64,000 nucleotides of DNA from assembly GCF_000970325.1 (NCBI RefSeq), contig NZ_CP009518.1:372001-436000 (forward strand), read 5' to 3'. The notes below the pieces were generated by a model. The model did not search any database. It saw only the letters and a program-made list of their open reading frames with translations, and was not told the DNA's origin. Made by a program: the position numbers and the translations under genes. Positions 46,928 to 57,442 of this stretch are shown here, one piece after another. Each line of letters begins with the position of its first letter. Positions within the stretch are counted from its first letter, which is position 1. Source of the stretch: Methanococcoides methylutens MM1 (GTDB lineage: Archaea; Halobacteriota; Methanosarcinia; Methanosarcinales; Methanosarcinaceae).

Positions 46928-48448
46928 TCAGAAGTCGAACAGGGTCTTCTGAGGCTTTGCTTTTGCAACCGGTTTTGGCTCCGGCTTCGGTTCAGCTTTT
47001 GTAGCCGGGTCTGCAGCCTTTGAACTCTCTGCAGCATCTGAATTCCCTTTTGATGCAGCATTTTGCATTATCTGGTTCAGATCCATCTGCTTTTTGTCCT
47101 GTACCTTTCTGGCTGCCTTCTTCTCAAAGAATACTGGCGCATCGTCAGTGCCATAGGTGCTGCGTTTTTCCTGTGCCAGGTCATAGATCTTCTGTATGCC
47201 TTTTGTGACCTTTTTGCCACCGGTAAGGTAGACGATCTCATCCACGGTCAGGTCCAGGTCCACAGTAACATCTACTGCATAGGCATCATCCTTCAGCATC
47301 CTGCCGTAGAGGTGTGCCAGGTCTGTGCGTGAATAACGCATGGACTCGTTGCAGTGGTCACCGATCCGGGATGCAATATTATCCCTCATATCACGTTTTG
47401 ACCTTAACTGCCCCATCTTCCGCCAGAATGAAGGTGGCTGGTATTTTGTGAAACCGCGGCTGACATGTGATTTCGATACAACTGTTCCGCATGTCATGAG
47501 GACACTTGCATATCTCCAGAGGCGGTAGCTCTGTCGCTTTCTCACACGACCAAGGTACCTGTCTGCTTTTGAAAGGCGCCTGTAGCCTGTTATTACATCC
47601 TCTTCGGCACCTTCCTGTGTGCCATATTGTAATGGCAGGTTCTCGTCGATCCAGTGGATAAGGTTCTCAGGAGTTTCGTCCAGGCCGTATGTGGCCTGCA
47701 ATGCACTTTTCGGGTCGGTGCTCTTGAAGATCTTTCCCATTACCTTGAAGATGTTTTCCTTCGTGTCCCTCTCGGAGGTGGCGATATCCTCAATGTAGAT
47801 CTCATCCCTTCCCAGCGAAACTGCCTGAAGGTCTTTGACAGCACTTCGCATGTCTCCGCCAGCGTTCTCAGCTAACTTCTCAAGGACTCCAACCCCGCAC
47901 ATGATCTTCTCCTCGACGCAGATCTTCTTGAGTGCCGGGATCATCGACCTTCCCTGCACCGAGTTGAACTTCAGCTCAATGCAATTTGAGCGTATAGTAG
48001 GTGTGAGTCCGTAGAGGTCATTAGCGATCAGCACGATGGGCTGGTCAGTTGTCTTGATTATATTTCCCACAGCACGGGAGCCACCCCTGTCGGCATTTCC
48101 GTGCATGTTGTCGGCTTCATCCAGGATGATAAGTCTCTTTGAGGACGTGCCGGTAAGTGAGCTCATCTTCGATGCAGAACCTGCTACCCTTTCGATAGCA
48201 CCTGCTGTTCGCTGGTCACTTGCATTCAGCTCGATGGTCTCCCAGCCGAAGTCCCTGGCGAGTGCGTGTGCTGCGGATGTCTTTCCGACCCCTGCAGGTC
48301 CGTAGAGTATGGCTGCACGCTTTTCCGGTGTGCCGGTGAGCCATGATTCTGCCCACTCTCTCATATCCACGACCGATTTCTTGTTGCCCACAAGATCTGA
48401 AAGGGACTGTGGCCTGTATTTTTCAACCCATTCGATAGATTCTGCCAT
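46928..48448 (-). CDS. rfcL: Replication factor C large subunit
   Basis: Clamp loader subunit of 506 residues. The AAA+ core has [21 protein letters not shown], and a sensor 1 region; then a collar domain, a low-complexity Ala/Lys/Pro-rich linker and a C-terminal PIP-box QKTLFDF that contacts PCNA. It loads PCNA together with RFC-S, which is not in this window. No intein is present. Confidence 0.96.
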   Translation of the reverse strand: MAESIEWVEKYRPQSLSDLVGNKKSVVDMREWAESWLTGTPEKRAAILYGPAGVGKTSAAHALARDFGWETIELNASDQRTAGAIERVAGSASKMSSLTGTSSKRLIILDEADNMHGNADRGGSRAVGNIIKTTDQPIVLIANDLYGLTPTIRSNCIELKFNSVQGRSMIPALKKICVEEKIMCGVGVLEKLAENAGGDMRSAVKDLQAVSLGRDEIYIEDIATSERDTKENIFKVMGKIFKSTDPKSALQATYGLDETPENLIHWIDENLPLQYGTQEGAEEDVITGYRRLSKADRYLGRVRKRQSYRLWRYASVLMTCGTVVSKSHVSRGFTKYQPPSFWRKMGQLRSKRDMRDNIASRIGDHCNESMRYSRTDLAHLYGRMLKDDAYAVDVTVDLDLTVDEIVYLTGGKKVTKGIQKIYDLAQEKRSTYGTDDAPVFFEKKAARKVQDKKQMDLNQIMQNAASKGNSDAAESSKAADPATKAEPKPEPKPVAKAKPQKTLFDF

Positions 48449-48568
48449 CTGTGATCATACCTTCAATAAAAGGGAAAAGTAATTAATGTTTGCATTTCTT
48501 TGTTGATTCTGATTAATATCATTTCTGGCAGGTGATCCGGCATGTAGAACGATAGCACGACTGGTCTT

Positions 48569-49393
48569 ATGGATGTTGTCCGGAAAAGGGCTCTTTCAAA
48601 CACTGCAAAAGTGGCTATTGGTGTACGTGATCCGACACCCAAGATGATCTCCAGCATAGAGAAAGCCCACGACGAGGGTTATGCACACGTTATCCTTGTA
48701 GGGGATAAGCAGGAGATCGATGCCGTTGGCACTTCCCTTGAGATAATCAACACCCATGAGCCGGAGCTGGTCCTTGGTGACCTGCTGGCATCGGGTTCGG
48801 TGGATGCGGCTGTAAGGGGAACTGCAAAGGCCTCGGGAACTCTTTCCCATCTCAAGGATGTCCTGAAGATCGACCGCCTGCACCGCATGGCATTTCTCCT
48901 GACATCCGAAGGCGTTCCGTTCTTCCTCGCACCTGTGGGGATAGATGAGGGAAATAACCTTTCAGACAAGATCACACTTGTCAAACTTGGTGTGGAACAC
49001 ATGCGCAGGTTCGGGGTTGAACCGGTGGTCGGTGTCCTCTCCGGTGGCAGGATGGGTGACCTCGGGAGGCACGAGAACATTGACCGCACACTTGCAGATG
49101 CTGATTTCCTGGCAAGCAGGTTGCGGGAAAATGGTATATGTGCAAAGCATTATACAATACTGATCGAGGATGCTATAAAGGAAGCGAACTTCATCTTTGC
49201 TCCAGATGGCATAACCGGTAACCTGATATTCAGGACCCTTGTTTTCCTCGGAGGGGGGGACGGTATCGGTGCACCGGTATTGATGGATGACCATGTCTTC
49301 GTGGACACATCACGCGTTGGTGGCCACTACACAAAGGCCATAATGATTGCAAGTGCCCTTGTGGACATGAAAAATGAGAGAAATAGATCTTGA
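48569..49393 (+). CDS. mtxX: Putative methyltransferase subunit MtxX (methanogenesis marker 4)
   Basis: Protein of 274 residues related to phosphate acyltransferases ([46 protein letters not shown]). It is a family restricted to methanogens, with no proven biochemical function. First gene of mtxX-mtxA-mtxH, with the next start abutting its stop. Confidence 0.9.
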   Translation: MDVVRKRALSNTAKVAIGVRDPTPKMISSIEKAHDEGYAHVILVGDKQEIDAVGTSLEIINTHEPELVLGDLLASGSVDAAVRGTAKASGTLSHLKDVLKIDRLHRMAFLLTSEGVPFFLAPVGIDEGNNLSDKITLVKLGVEHMRRFGVEPVVGVLSGGRMGDLGRHENIDRTLADADFLASRLRENGICAKHYTILIEDAIKEANFIFAPDGITGNLIFRTLVFLGGGDGIGAPVLMDDHVFVDTSRVGGHYTKAIMIASALVDMKNERNRS

Positions 49394-50011
49394 TTGTATG
49401 AATTATGGGGTGTTGACATAGAAACGGTTGCATGTGGATGGCCTGTTGTGAAAGGAGATTGCAGTGCCGGAAATTCAGATTCCTGTATTGCAGTAATAAC
49501 TCTTGCAAGCTCGCTTGAACCTTATGATGAAGCTGCCATGTGGGGCACCTGCAAGACCGAGAACCTTGGTGCAGAGAAGATCATCATAAACACGGTATCG
49601 AATTCAAATATCAGGTATCTCCTTATCTGTGGCAGTGAATCCAGAGGTCACCTTGCAGGAAAAACGCTTGTTGCACTTCATAAGAACGGCATAGATGAGG
49701 ACGGGCGGATCATCGGTTCTGATGGTGCTATTCCTTTCATCGAGAATGTCAGCCGGGATGTCATTGAACGTTTCCAGAAGCAGGTAAGTCTCATTGAACG
49801 TATCGGCCTTGTGGATATTGATGAGATCCGCCGGATCGTTGATGAATACAAGGGCAAGGAAGGCCCGTACTGTGAAGCGGCTTTCGTTGTGGAGAGTGCC
49901 CGGAAGAAAAGCAGGCCTGTCATGGATATCACATCAGGTGACATCATGGTATCAGGTGATGTAATGCTTGATTCGGCTTCAGGTATAGTATGTGAAGTGG
50001 ATTCCGAGTAA
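49394..50011 (+). CDS. mtxA: MtrA-like corrinoid protein MtxA
   Basis: Homologue of subunit A of the methyl-H4MPT:CoM methyltransferase, 205 residues. The corrinoid-ligand histidine is conserved as H86 in GSESRGHLAGKT. Family landmarks ACGWPVVKGD, WGTCKTENLGAEK and NSNIRYLLICG are present. Unlike MtrA, there is no C-terminal membrane helix, so it should be soluble. The start is TTG directly after the mtxX stop; no ATG or GTG fits. It likely carries a methyl group on cobalt for MtxH. Confidence 0.88.
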   Translation: MYELWGVDIETVACGWPVVKGDCSAGNSDSCIAVITLASSLEPYDEAAMWGTCKTENLGAEKIIINTVSNSNIRYLLICGSESRGHLAGKTLVALHKNGIDEDGRIIGSDGAIPFIENVSRDVIERFQKQVSLIERIGLVDIDEIRRIVDEYKGKEGPYCEAAFVVESARKKSRPVMDITSGDIMVSGDVMLDSASGIVCEVDSE

Positions 50012-50070
50012 GTATCGTTCTAGTTACATTGTTATCTTAATCATTGTTATATTTCGTAGAGGTTGTGTTC

Positions 50071-51003
50071 ATGTTCAGGTTCCAGAAAGAGCAGGAGATC
50101 GTCAATATTGCAGGTGTGAAGATCGGAGGTCAGCCGGGTGAGCTGGCAACAGCGCTTGCAGGTACTATATTCTATGAAGGCCACAGTATCGTGGAAGATG
50201 CAGATGCCGGTATCTTTGACAGGGCAGGAGCAGAAGCACTTGTGAACATGCAGGATTCCATGTCAGATGAGACCGGAAATCCCGCAATTGTCCACATCTT
50301 TGCCAATACTTTCGAGAGTATGGAGAAATACATCGATTTTGTGACCTCGGTAAGTGATTCTCCGTTCATCATCGATTCCCCGCAGCCTGCTGTGAGGATG
50401 GCTTGTGCAGAATATGTTACCGACATAGGACTTGCTGACAAGACAATCTACAATTCCATTAACATGAGCATCAGCGATGAGGAATGTGCCTCCCTTGCAA
50501 AATCCGATATTGACAGTTCCATAATCCTCGGTTTCAATGCAATGGATTCCTCCCTTGATGGTAGGATGGCATTGCTTGAGAACGGTGGCAAACTGATGGA
50601 TAGGGGCCTGCTGGAAATTGCTGATGAATGTGGTATCACTAACGTGCTCATCGATCCCAGCATAACTCCAATGGGCGATGGTGCAGGCATTGCTCTTCGC
50701 ATGACCATGACCGCCAAGGCGAAATGGGGCTATCCTGTAGGGTCTGGAATTCATAATGCTCCTTCTTCCTGGAGCTGGCTTAAGGCTAAAAAGAAGGAAG
50801 ACTCCCTGGTCTATAAGATGTGCGACATAGGAACGGTTTCCATGCAACAGCTTGCCGGTGGCGATTTTGTGCTCTATGGCCCAATTGAGAATTCAAAGTA
50901 CACTTTCCCGCTTGCGGCAATGGCGGATATCATGATCTCAGAGGCATCTTCTGACCTTGATATCGAACCTTCATCCTCACACCCGCTTAACCTGCTGGTG
51001 TGA
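50071..51003 (+). CDS. mtxH: MtrH-like methyltransferase MtxH
   Basis: Homologue of MtrH, the subunit that passes methyl between tetrahydromethanopterin and the corrinoid, 310 residues from the ATG at 50071 (AGAGG nine bases upstream). TIM-barrel, pterin-binding type: VNIAGVKIGGQPGE, FIIDSPQPAVRMA, NSINMS, ILGFNAMDSS, GSGIHNAPSSW. With mtxA it would form a soluble methyltransfer pair separate from the membrane Mtr complex. The methyl donor or acceptor outside H4MPT is unknown. Confidence 0.9.
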   Translation: MFRFQKEQEIVNIAGVKIGGQPGELATALAGTIFYEGHSIVEDADAGIFDRAGAEALVNMQDSMSDETGNPAIVHIFANTFESMEKYIDFVTSVSDSPFIIDSPQPAVRMACAEYVTDIGLADKTIYNSINMSISDEECASLAKSDIDSSIILGFNAMDSSLDGRMALLENGGKLMDRGLLEIADECGITNVLIDPSITPMGDGAGIALRMTMTAKAKWGYPVGSGIHNAPSSWSWLKAKKKEDSLVYKMCDIGTVSMQQLAGGDFVLYGPIENSKYTFPLAAMADIMISEASSDLDIEPSSSHPLNLLV

Positions 51004-51073
51004 ACCCTTTTTTGGAAATGCTTATGTATCCTATGGATGCATATTCTTTTTAGCTTTCCCGGGTTGATGTGGC

Positions 51074-52237
51074 ATGAAAGAACTTAAGATCAGTATTTCC
51101 GATGAGTTGTATGAGGAACTATCAAATGTTCCTGATAAGGATTCCTTTTTGGCAGAACTTATTGGGAATGAGCTGAAAGTATCTGCCGGGGATACCTCTG
51201 AAGACCTTCCTGAAGAAGCATACTTTGAACTTGAAGATACGTTTGAAGAGGAAGCATCTATAGAAAATGTTGAGGAAGAACCTCTTACTTTATCCTGTGA
51301 TGGCAGTCTGGTGGATCCGGATGATCTCGATGGTTGTGCTGAACTTTTCACAGACATTGACCTTGAAGATGAGGTGAGAGATGAAGTAAAGCCAGCCTCT
51401 GATATGACATCTTTTTCTGAAGAGGGCAACATTCCGGTTGAGAACACAGCTTGCTTCCAGAACATCATTGTTGATCTGACAGACCGTATCTGTGAGCTTG
51501 AGAAGCAGATCATGGATATGAATTCCAGTATCCAGTCCATAAAAGACAGGTCCGTATTATTTGACATCTCTGATGACAATGTAGGGGGGCAGCAAGTTTC
51601 TGTTGTGCAGCCAGATAATATTGCTACAGAAAGAACTGAGGAAAATGTTCCCTATGCTACCCTTTCTTTCCCTGATCTAAGGGTCCCTCCTGAATTGCTG
51701 GGCGATGCCGAAGTTTCACCAGCAGAACTACCGGGCAATGATACTGGAAAACCGGTTGAAAATGTCTCATTGGATGTCCCGGATTCCATCGTTGAAGAAA
51801 CTTCTTTACCTGAACCATTTTCAAAGCCTTTGTTATTCGATGCTAAGGTTCCGCCACTGTCTTCTCAGCAGGACTCTGAGGCGGGTTATGAGAGGGAACT
51901 GCCGTATTTTTTGCAGGGCGATGAAGTTGATACCGGGGATGTTGGTCCTGACAGTAATGCTGATGTTGGTTCTGATTCTTCGAAACCCCCTGTCCCGGCA
52001 GAGAATCCTGCTGTCCCTGTACCTGACCGAAATGTTCCTATCACGGACAAGCTTGAAAGTTGCATATTTGCTTATCTCCCGTCCGGTTCAGAAGTAAAGA
52101 AAGATGTTATCAAAAGCCTTCTTTCCAAGAGGTATGCGGATTCTGAAGTAGAATCCAGAATAGATCAGCTTCTATCAGATGGCAGAATAGCCAGTATTGT
52201 AAAGGATGATAAGGTATATCTCAGGAGTTCCCCTTGA
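51074..52237 (+). CDS. RHH-like / acidic linker / winged-helix-like protein
   Basis: A 387-residue protein of unusual build. Residues 1-35 (KELKISISDELYEELSNVPD..FLAELIGNEL) look like a ribbon-helix-helix DNA-binding unit. Residues about 36-315 are extremely acidic and proline-rich, with a coiled-coil segment (RICELEKQIMDMNSSIQSIKD, about 136-156). Residues about 322-387 (LESCIFAYLPSGSEVKKDVIKSLLSKRYADSEVESRIDQLL..) look like a winged helix. No family name was recognised. It follows mtxH by 70 bp on the same strand. Confidence 0.7.
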   Translation: MKELKISISDELYEELSNVPDKDSFLAELIGNELKVSAGDTSEDLPEEAYFELEDTFEEEASIENVEEEPLTLSCDGSLVDPDDLDGCAELFTDIDLEDEVRDEVKPASDMTSFSEEGNIPVENTACFQNIIVDLTDRICELEKQIMDMNSSIQSIKDRSVLFDISDDNVGGQQVSVVQPDNIATERTEENVPYATLSFPDLRVPPELLGDAEVSPAELPGNDTGKPVENVSLDVPDSIVEETSLPEPFSKPLLFDAKVPPLSSQQDSEAGYERELPYFLQGDEVDTGDVGPDSNADVGSDSSKPPVPAENPAVPVPDRNVPITDKLESCIFAYLPSGSEVKKDVIKSLLSKRYADSEVESRIDQLLSDGRIASIVKDDKVYLRSSP

Positions 52238-52353
52238 AAGGGGTCCGATTGACAATGTTTCTGATCTTGAAGTAATTCGGTTCAATAGGTCAAAATGAGT
52301 GAAAAGAGATCAAAAGTAATAAAAAAGGAGCAAGCTGCTTAAAGTAGCAGCTT

Positions 52354-54015
52354 TTAGTCCCTGATAGCTCCCCTGTTTGCGGAGCTAACTGTTTTTCGGT
52401 ATCTTGAAAGGTAACCTGTGACCTCCTTTTCCAAAGGCTTGAAGTCAGCTCTCCTCTTTTCCAGTTCTTCGTCTGAAACGTTAAGTTCAAGCTTTCTTCC
52501 AGGCATATCGATATCGATTATATCGCCTTCCTGTATCAGGCCGATAGGTCCGCCTTCATAGGCTTCAGGTGAGATGTGGCCGATACATGGTCCTCTTGTA
52601 CCTCCTGAGAACCTTCCGTCTGTGATGAGTGCGACTGAGTCGATGAGTCCCATTCCAGCGATCGCTGATGTTGGGGAGAGCATCTCACGCATACCAGGAC
52701 CTCCTTTTGGTCCCTCATACCTGATGACAACGACATCTCCGGGTTTGATGTCACCCTTCATTATGGTTGACATTGCTTCTTCTTCACTGTTGAATACTCT
52801 TGCAGGGCCGGTGTGTTTGAGCATCTTCTCATCCACAGCTGCCTGCTTGACAACTGCTCCATCCGGTGCGAGGTTTCCTTTAAGGACAGCAATTCCACCT
52901 TCCTCGTGGAGTGGGTCCTCAAGTGTTGTCAGGATACGAGCGTTCAGTTTTGGATTATAGATTACGAATTCCTCGACATTCTCACCAACGGTCTTTCCGG
53001 TGATGGTCTTTTCATCAAGGTTGAGTTTTGTCTTAAGCCTCTTCATGATCGCATGAACTCCGCCGGCTCTCTCGAAATCGAGCATGAAGTTCTCTCCACC
53101 CGGTCTGAGTCCTATCAGGTGTGGAGTTGTCTTGCTGAGCTCATCGAACTTCTCAAGCGGAAGTTCAATTCCAAACTCGTGTGCGATTGCAGGCAGGTGA
53201 AGTGTTGTGTTGGTACTTCCACCGACTGCAAGGTCGACCATGATAGCATTCTCAAAGGATCTCTCGGTGACGATCTGGCGTGCTGTAACTCCTTCCTGTA
53301 CAAGCTCCACGATCCTTTCACCGGTATCTTTTGCCATACGCATCTTCTTTGCATCAACTGCATGGGCTGTTGCACAACCCGGGAGGCTAAGTCCAAGTGC
53401 CTCTGTCATGCATGCCATGGTATTTGCTGTGAACATTCCTGCACATGAACCTGCACCGCAGCAACACATATCTTCAAGCTGTTTCAGCTTGTCAGATGAG
53501 ACTGCACCGCTCTGGCAGGATCCGACACCTTCGAAAACGGAAACGAGGTCTGTATATTTGTCATCAACATATCCCGGAAGCATAGGTCCGCCTGTGACGA
53601 CCATTGTCGGGATGTCAAGTCTTCCTGCAGCCATTAGGTGTGCAGGTGTGATCTTGTCACATGATGTTACCATGACCATACCGTCCATCTGCTGTCCCTG
53701 GATCATGATCTCAATGGTGTCCTCTATGGCTTCCCTGCTTGGAAGGGAATATTTCATTCCTTCGTGTCCCATTGCGATACCATCACAGATGCCTATGGTA
53801 TGGAATTCGAAAGGAACACCGCCTGCATTGCGAATACCGGCCTTTACCGCTTCTGCGACCTTGTCTAAGTGAATGTGTCCCGGAATGAACTCAGTCCATG
53901 AATTCACAACAGCTATGAACGGCTTCTTCATCTCAGAATCGGTAACCCCTATCGCTTTCAAAAGCGACCGGTTCGGTGCACGTGCATCTCCTTTCTTTGT
54001 ATTGTCACTTCTCAT
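52354..54015 (-). CDS. ilvD: Dihydroxyacid dehydratase
   Basis: Fe-S dehydratase of 553 residues in branched-chain amino acid synthesis. Cluster cysteines occur in [16 protein letters not shown] and [17 protein letters not shown]-terminal [28 protein letters not shown] is diagnostic. Typical archaeal length. It converges with the preceding acidic protein gene. Confidence 0.96.
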   Translation of the reverse strand: MRSDNTKKGDARAPNRSLLKAIGVTDSEMKKPFIAVVNSWTEFIPGHIHLDKVAEAVKAGIRNAGGVPFEFHTIGICDGIAMGHEGMKYSLPSREAIEDTIEIMIQGQQMDGMVMVTSCDKITPAHLMAAGRLDIPTMVVTGGPMLPGYVDDKYTDLVSVFEGVGSCQSGAVSSDKLKQLEDMCCCGAGSCAGMFTANTMACMTEALGLSLPGCATAHAVDAKKMRMAKDTGERIVELVQEGVTARQIVTERSFENAIMVDLAVGGSTNTTLHLPAIAHEFGIELPLEKFDELSKTTPHLIGLRPGGENFMLDFERAGGVHAIMKRLKTKLNLDEKTITGKTVGENVEEFVIYNPKLNARILTTLEDPLHEEGGIAVLKGNLAPDGAVVKQAAVDEKMLKHTGPARVFNSEEEAMSTIMKGDIKPGDVVVIRYEGPKGGPGMREMLSPTSAIAGMGLIDSVALITDGRFSGGTRGPCIGHISPEAYEGGPIGLIQEGDIIDIDMPGRKLELNVSDEELEKRRADFKPLEKEVTGYLSRYRKTVSSANRGAIRD

Positions 54016-54236
54016 ATGATAACCTCAGTAAAACTCCATGACGTACTATCCTACACGATTAAAGTATAAGTACTTCATGGGGTTCTGTCCGGTTGCTTAA
54101 AGGCAGAGTATAAGGCATCAGCCCGGGAAAGGGGAAAACGTTTGATCTCATGAAGAATGTGATTATCTATATGCAGTAGTTTTACTATAAAGACAATAGG
54201 GGTTGAATTTATCTTCATAAAATGGGGGAAATATAG

Positions 54237-54587
54237 ATGCTACTGAAATTAATTTCAATTATTGTCTTGGTGCATGGCTTGATCCATCTTATTGGTGTTG
54301 TCACCTTCTGGAAAATCAGCCTCCATGAGCATTATTCAACTAAGGTTCTGGGTGGGGTACTGGATATTGGAGTGCGAGGGACCTATGTGTTGGGGTTTGC
54401 CTGGCTGGTTGCAGCCATTGGTTATACTATTGCTGCCTACGGCATGTTCACGGATCAGGTTTGGTGGCAAACCAGCTTGTTCGCAGCAGCCTCGTATTCG
54501 TTGATCCTTACTCTGCTTGGCTGGAAAGATGCCATTTCTGGTACAATATTAAATCTTGTGATTCTGATCTCTCTGATTCTTATATGA
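54237..54587 (+). CDS. Small membrane protein of unknown function
   Basis: A 116-residue protein with four hydrophobic helices (about 2-22, 42-62, 67-86, 95-114). A histidine-containing stretch HGLIHLIGV lies in the first helix. GGGGGAA lies nine bases ahead of the ATG. Not recognised beyond a likely small integral membrane protein. Confidence 0.7.
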   Translation: MLLKLISIIVLVHGLIHLIGVVTFWKISLHEHYSTKVLGGVLDIGVRGTYVLGFAWLVAAIGYTIAAYGMFTDQVWWQTSLFAAASYSLILTLLGWKDAISGTILNLVILISLILI

Positions 54588-54636
54588 TCTCCCTTCAAAA
54601 GGTTCATTTATAAAGTATCCTTCCATTCTAATTCTC

Positions 54637-56331
54637 ATGAGAACAGTGATCATAGACGGTTATGTGGACGAGCCCGCATGTTTCGGGGTTCCGCCATACA
54701 TCTCCCCTTACATTCGCTACATAGCCGGTGCCCTCCGTGACAGGGGAATCTCAGAAGATGATATTCATTATTTTACCATCGATCAGCTCAGGACAGCAAC
54801 AGCAGACGATGTCCTTGCACTAAAAAGTGCAGACCTTGTTGTCATATTGTCAGGCATGACCGTCCCGGGCAAGTACCTCAGGTCATCCCCTATAACTCCC
54901 GGTGAGATCGAGAACATCTGCAGCCTTTCACAGGGACTGAAAGTGATAGGTGGTCCCATCCGTCTCGGTTTCAGTAAAGAGGGTGGTACAGGTGCCAGTG
55001 AGCTGGGTATCGAAGCAGAGGATGTTGTCATTTCAAAGCAGGACATCGAGGCTTTCGTCTATGATCTCTTTGAGGAAGGTTCCCTGCTCGATCCGGATGA
55101 TATTAACCACAGGCTGAGGACAGTAGGTGAGATAGGTAAATGGTCCCATCTTGGTGCTTTTATCATCGAAAAACATCCGGAGTATCCGTATGTTATGTGC
55201 GAGCTTGAGACCTATCGTGGCTGTGGCCGTAAGGTCCACTGCTCCTTCTGCACCGAAAGGTTCTACGGGCCTTCGGATTACCGCCCCGTATCCGATGTGA
55301 TCGATGAAGTATCTTCCCTCTACGCTGCCGGTGCAAAATATTTCCGTATAGGAAGGCAGCCAGATTTGTTCGGTTTCCACGCTAAGGATGTCGGTGCGGA
55401 CATCCTGCAACCCGACCCTTCTGTTCTGGAATCGCTTTACGGAGGTATACGAAAGGTGGCACCTGATCTTCAGGTGTTGCACATGGACAACGCAAACCCG
55501 GCAACGATTGCTGCTTATCCGGAACAGGGTATTGAGATAATGAAGACCATTATCCGCCATCACACATCCGGTGATATTGCTGCTCTTGGAATGGAAAGTG
55601 CTGATCCTGCCGTGGTGAGTGCCAATGACCTGAAGGCCATGCCGGAGGATGTTATGGATGTGATCAGGATGTTCAATGAAGTCGGTGCTTCAAGGGGTAG
55701 CAACGGACTTCCTGAGCTTTTGCCGGGGTTGAACTTTGTCCACGGTCTTCCCGGGGAGACTAAGAAGACCTTTGATATGAATTATGATTTTCTCAGGGAT
55801 GTGCTGGACTCAGGACTTCTTGTAAGAAGGATCAATATCCGGCAGGTCATGGCATTTCCGGGTACCCGGGTCTATGGCAATGATGAGCTTGTGGGGAAAC
55901 ACAAGAAGCTGTTCCTGAAGTACAAGGAAAAAGTACGAAAAGAGATCGATCTGCCAATGCTTCGTAAGGTCGTTCCGAAAGGCACCGTACTCAGGGATGT
56001 GATGTGTGAGGTACATGATGAAAGCTCAAAACACGATTTGACATTCGGCAGGCAGTTTGGTACCTATCCTTTGCTTGTTGGTATTCCGCTTACACTTCCA
56101 CTCTGGAAGTTCACCGATGTTGTGATCACTGGGCATGGGCAGCGTTCCGTAAAGGCAATCCCATATCCGCTTGAGATCAATTCAGCACCTCTTTCTGTGA
56201 TAAAGGAGATCCCTGGTATAAGTGATCTTGAAGCTTCAGAGATCTATAGCGGGGTACCTTATGCAAATAAGAATGAGATCCTGGAAAAGGTAAGTGATGT
56301 GGAAAGAATGCTGGACTATATTATAGTGTGA
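54637..56331 (+). CDS. Radical SAM protein with C-terminal helix-hairpin-helix
   Basis: Enzyme of 564 residues of the COG1031 type. The radical SAM cluster spacing is C196-x5-C202-x2-C205 (CGRKVHCSFC), not the usual C-x3-C-x2-C. An N-terminal domain of about 160 residues resembles a cobalamin-binding-like Rossmann region (ADLVVILSG, VIGGPIRLG). The C-terminus (about 510-560: SAPLSVIKEIPGISDLEASEIYSG) is a helix-hairpin-helix, suggesting nucleic acid binding. Substrate unknown. Confidence 0.88.
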   Translation: MRTVIIDGYVDEPACFGVPPYISPYIRYIAGALRDRGISEDDIHYFTIDQLRTATADDVLALKSADLVVILSGMTVPGKYLRSSPITPGEIENICSLSQGLKVIGGPIRLGFSKEGGTGASELGIEAEDVVISKQDIEAFVYDLFEEGSLLDPDDINHRLRTVGEIGKWSHLGAFIIEKHPEYPYVMCELETYRGCGRKVHCSFCTERFYGPSDYRPVSDVIDEVSSLYAAGAKYFRIGRQPDLFGFHAKDVGADILQPDPSVLESLYGGIRKVAPDLQVLHMDNANPATIAAYPEQGIEIMKTIIRHHTSGDIAALGMESADPAVVSANDLKAMPEDVMDVIRMFNEVGASRGSNGLPELLPGLNFVHGLPGETKKTFDMNYDFLRDVLDSGLLVRRINIRQVMAFPGTRVYGNDELVGKHKKLFLKYKEKVRKEIDLPMLRKVVPKGTVLRDVMCEVHDESSKHDLTFGRQFGTYPLLVGIPLTLPLWKFTDVVITGHGQRSVKAIPYPLEINSAPLSVIKEIPGISDLEASEIYSGVPYANKNEILEKVSDVERMLDYIIV

Positions 56332-56382
56332 TCCTGCAATTACTTCTTCATCCTTTTATCTCTGTCCTTAATCTTTTATTTC

Positions 56383-57417
56383 TTACTTTTCGACTGAACT
56401 GCTCATGAAATCTGCATCTTTCAAAACCTTCAGGCTCACGAAGCTTCCTGCAATTATGTTCGTATAATATGTGAGGGCTCTCCAGGCCAGTACGGTTATC
56501 CCTATTAATGCCGGGGATGCTACCAGTACTGAGAAAAGTGAGCTTGCACCGAACTCTGCAACTCCGCTTGCTCCCGGGGTTGCAGGTATGATCATTACGA
56601 TCGTCAGCAGGATCTGTGCTGCGAATGCCACCACTACTTCTGGTGGCTGGTTCAGTCCGGATAGTATGATCGGCAGGATGGAATAGAGTGTGCAGCGATA
56701 GATTATTGTGCATATTGTGCCGTAGAGCAGACCTCTTCTTCCTTTTCTCAACAGGTATCGAAGTCCAAAGTGGAAATCATCCACTTCCGTATCCACTTTT
56801 TTCAGCAGATGTGCAAGTGCTTCATCGGTCTTCCTTCCGTGAAAGCGCCTTGTCCTGTGCACGAGGAAATGGATCATTCTCTTTATGCGATGCGGTTTCC
56901 ATACGGCATATATCAATATTCCAAGGGCTGAGAGGAGCACCGCTTCTCCGGTGATGAGAAGGATGTCGAAATTCTCGCCAGGGATGACACCTCTGAAGAT
57001 ATAGAGTGCTATCGGTGCGGTCACGAGTATTAAAAAAGCATCAGTGAGCCTCTCTCCAATTACTACTGATGTTGCCTGTCCTATCGGGATCTCGTTCTTT
57101 GAAAGAAGGTGCACCCTTAGGGCCTCTCCTCCGGCAGAAGACGGTGTGACAGCAGCTACGAGGAGGCTTGATATGGCGATCTCTGTGGTCTTTAATAAAC
57201 TGATATCGTGGCCCAGGGACTGGCACATAAATTTCGTACGAAGTCCCCAGACAATATAGGAAAACACTTGAAGTGCGATGGCAGCTAAGATCGCTTCCTT
57301 TTTGATGTTAAGGATGGAATCGATCGTGGTCGTATCCACTGTGAAGACCAGCAAAAATACAATTGATGTAAAGCTTAACAGCAGTGATATTACGAGCCAC
57401 TTAAAGAATCGATTCAT
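56383..57417 (-). CDS. Flippase-like membrane protein (UPF0104 / lysylphosphatidylglycerol synthase TM region)
   Basis: Integral membrane protein of 344 residues with about eight helices. The family motif PSSAGGEALRVHLL and the C-terminal PATPGASGVAEFG are typical of AglD/MprF-type flippase domains. It lies 25 bp after the nucleotidyltransferase gene on the same strand; the two likely act in surface glycan or glycolipid building. Confidence 0.88.
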   Translation of the reverse strand: MNRFFKWLVISLLLSFTSIVFLLVFTVDTTTIDSILNIKKEAILAAIALQVFSYIVWGLRTKFMCQSLGHDISLLKTTEIAISSLLVAAVTPSSAGGEALRVHLLSKNEIPIGQATSVVIGERLTDAFLILVTAPIALYIFRGVIPGENFDILLITGEAVLLSALGILIYAVWKPHRIKRMIHFLVHRTRRFHGRKTDEALAHLLKKVDTEVDDFHFGLRYLLRKGRRGLLYGTICTIIYRCTLYSILPIILSGLNQPPEVVVAFAAQILLTIVMIIPATPGASGVAEFGASSLFSVLVASPALIGITVLAWRALTYYTNIIAGSFVSLKVLKDADFMSSSVEK

Positions 57418-57442
57418 GTTCTTGAGGTTTTCTTATCTCATC

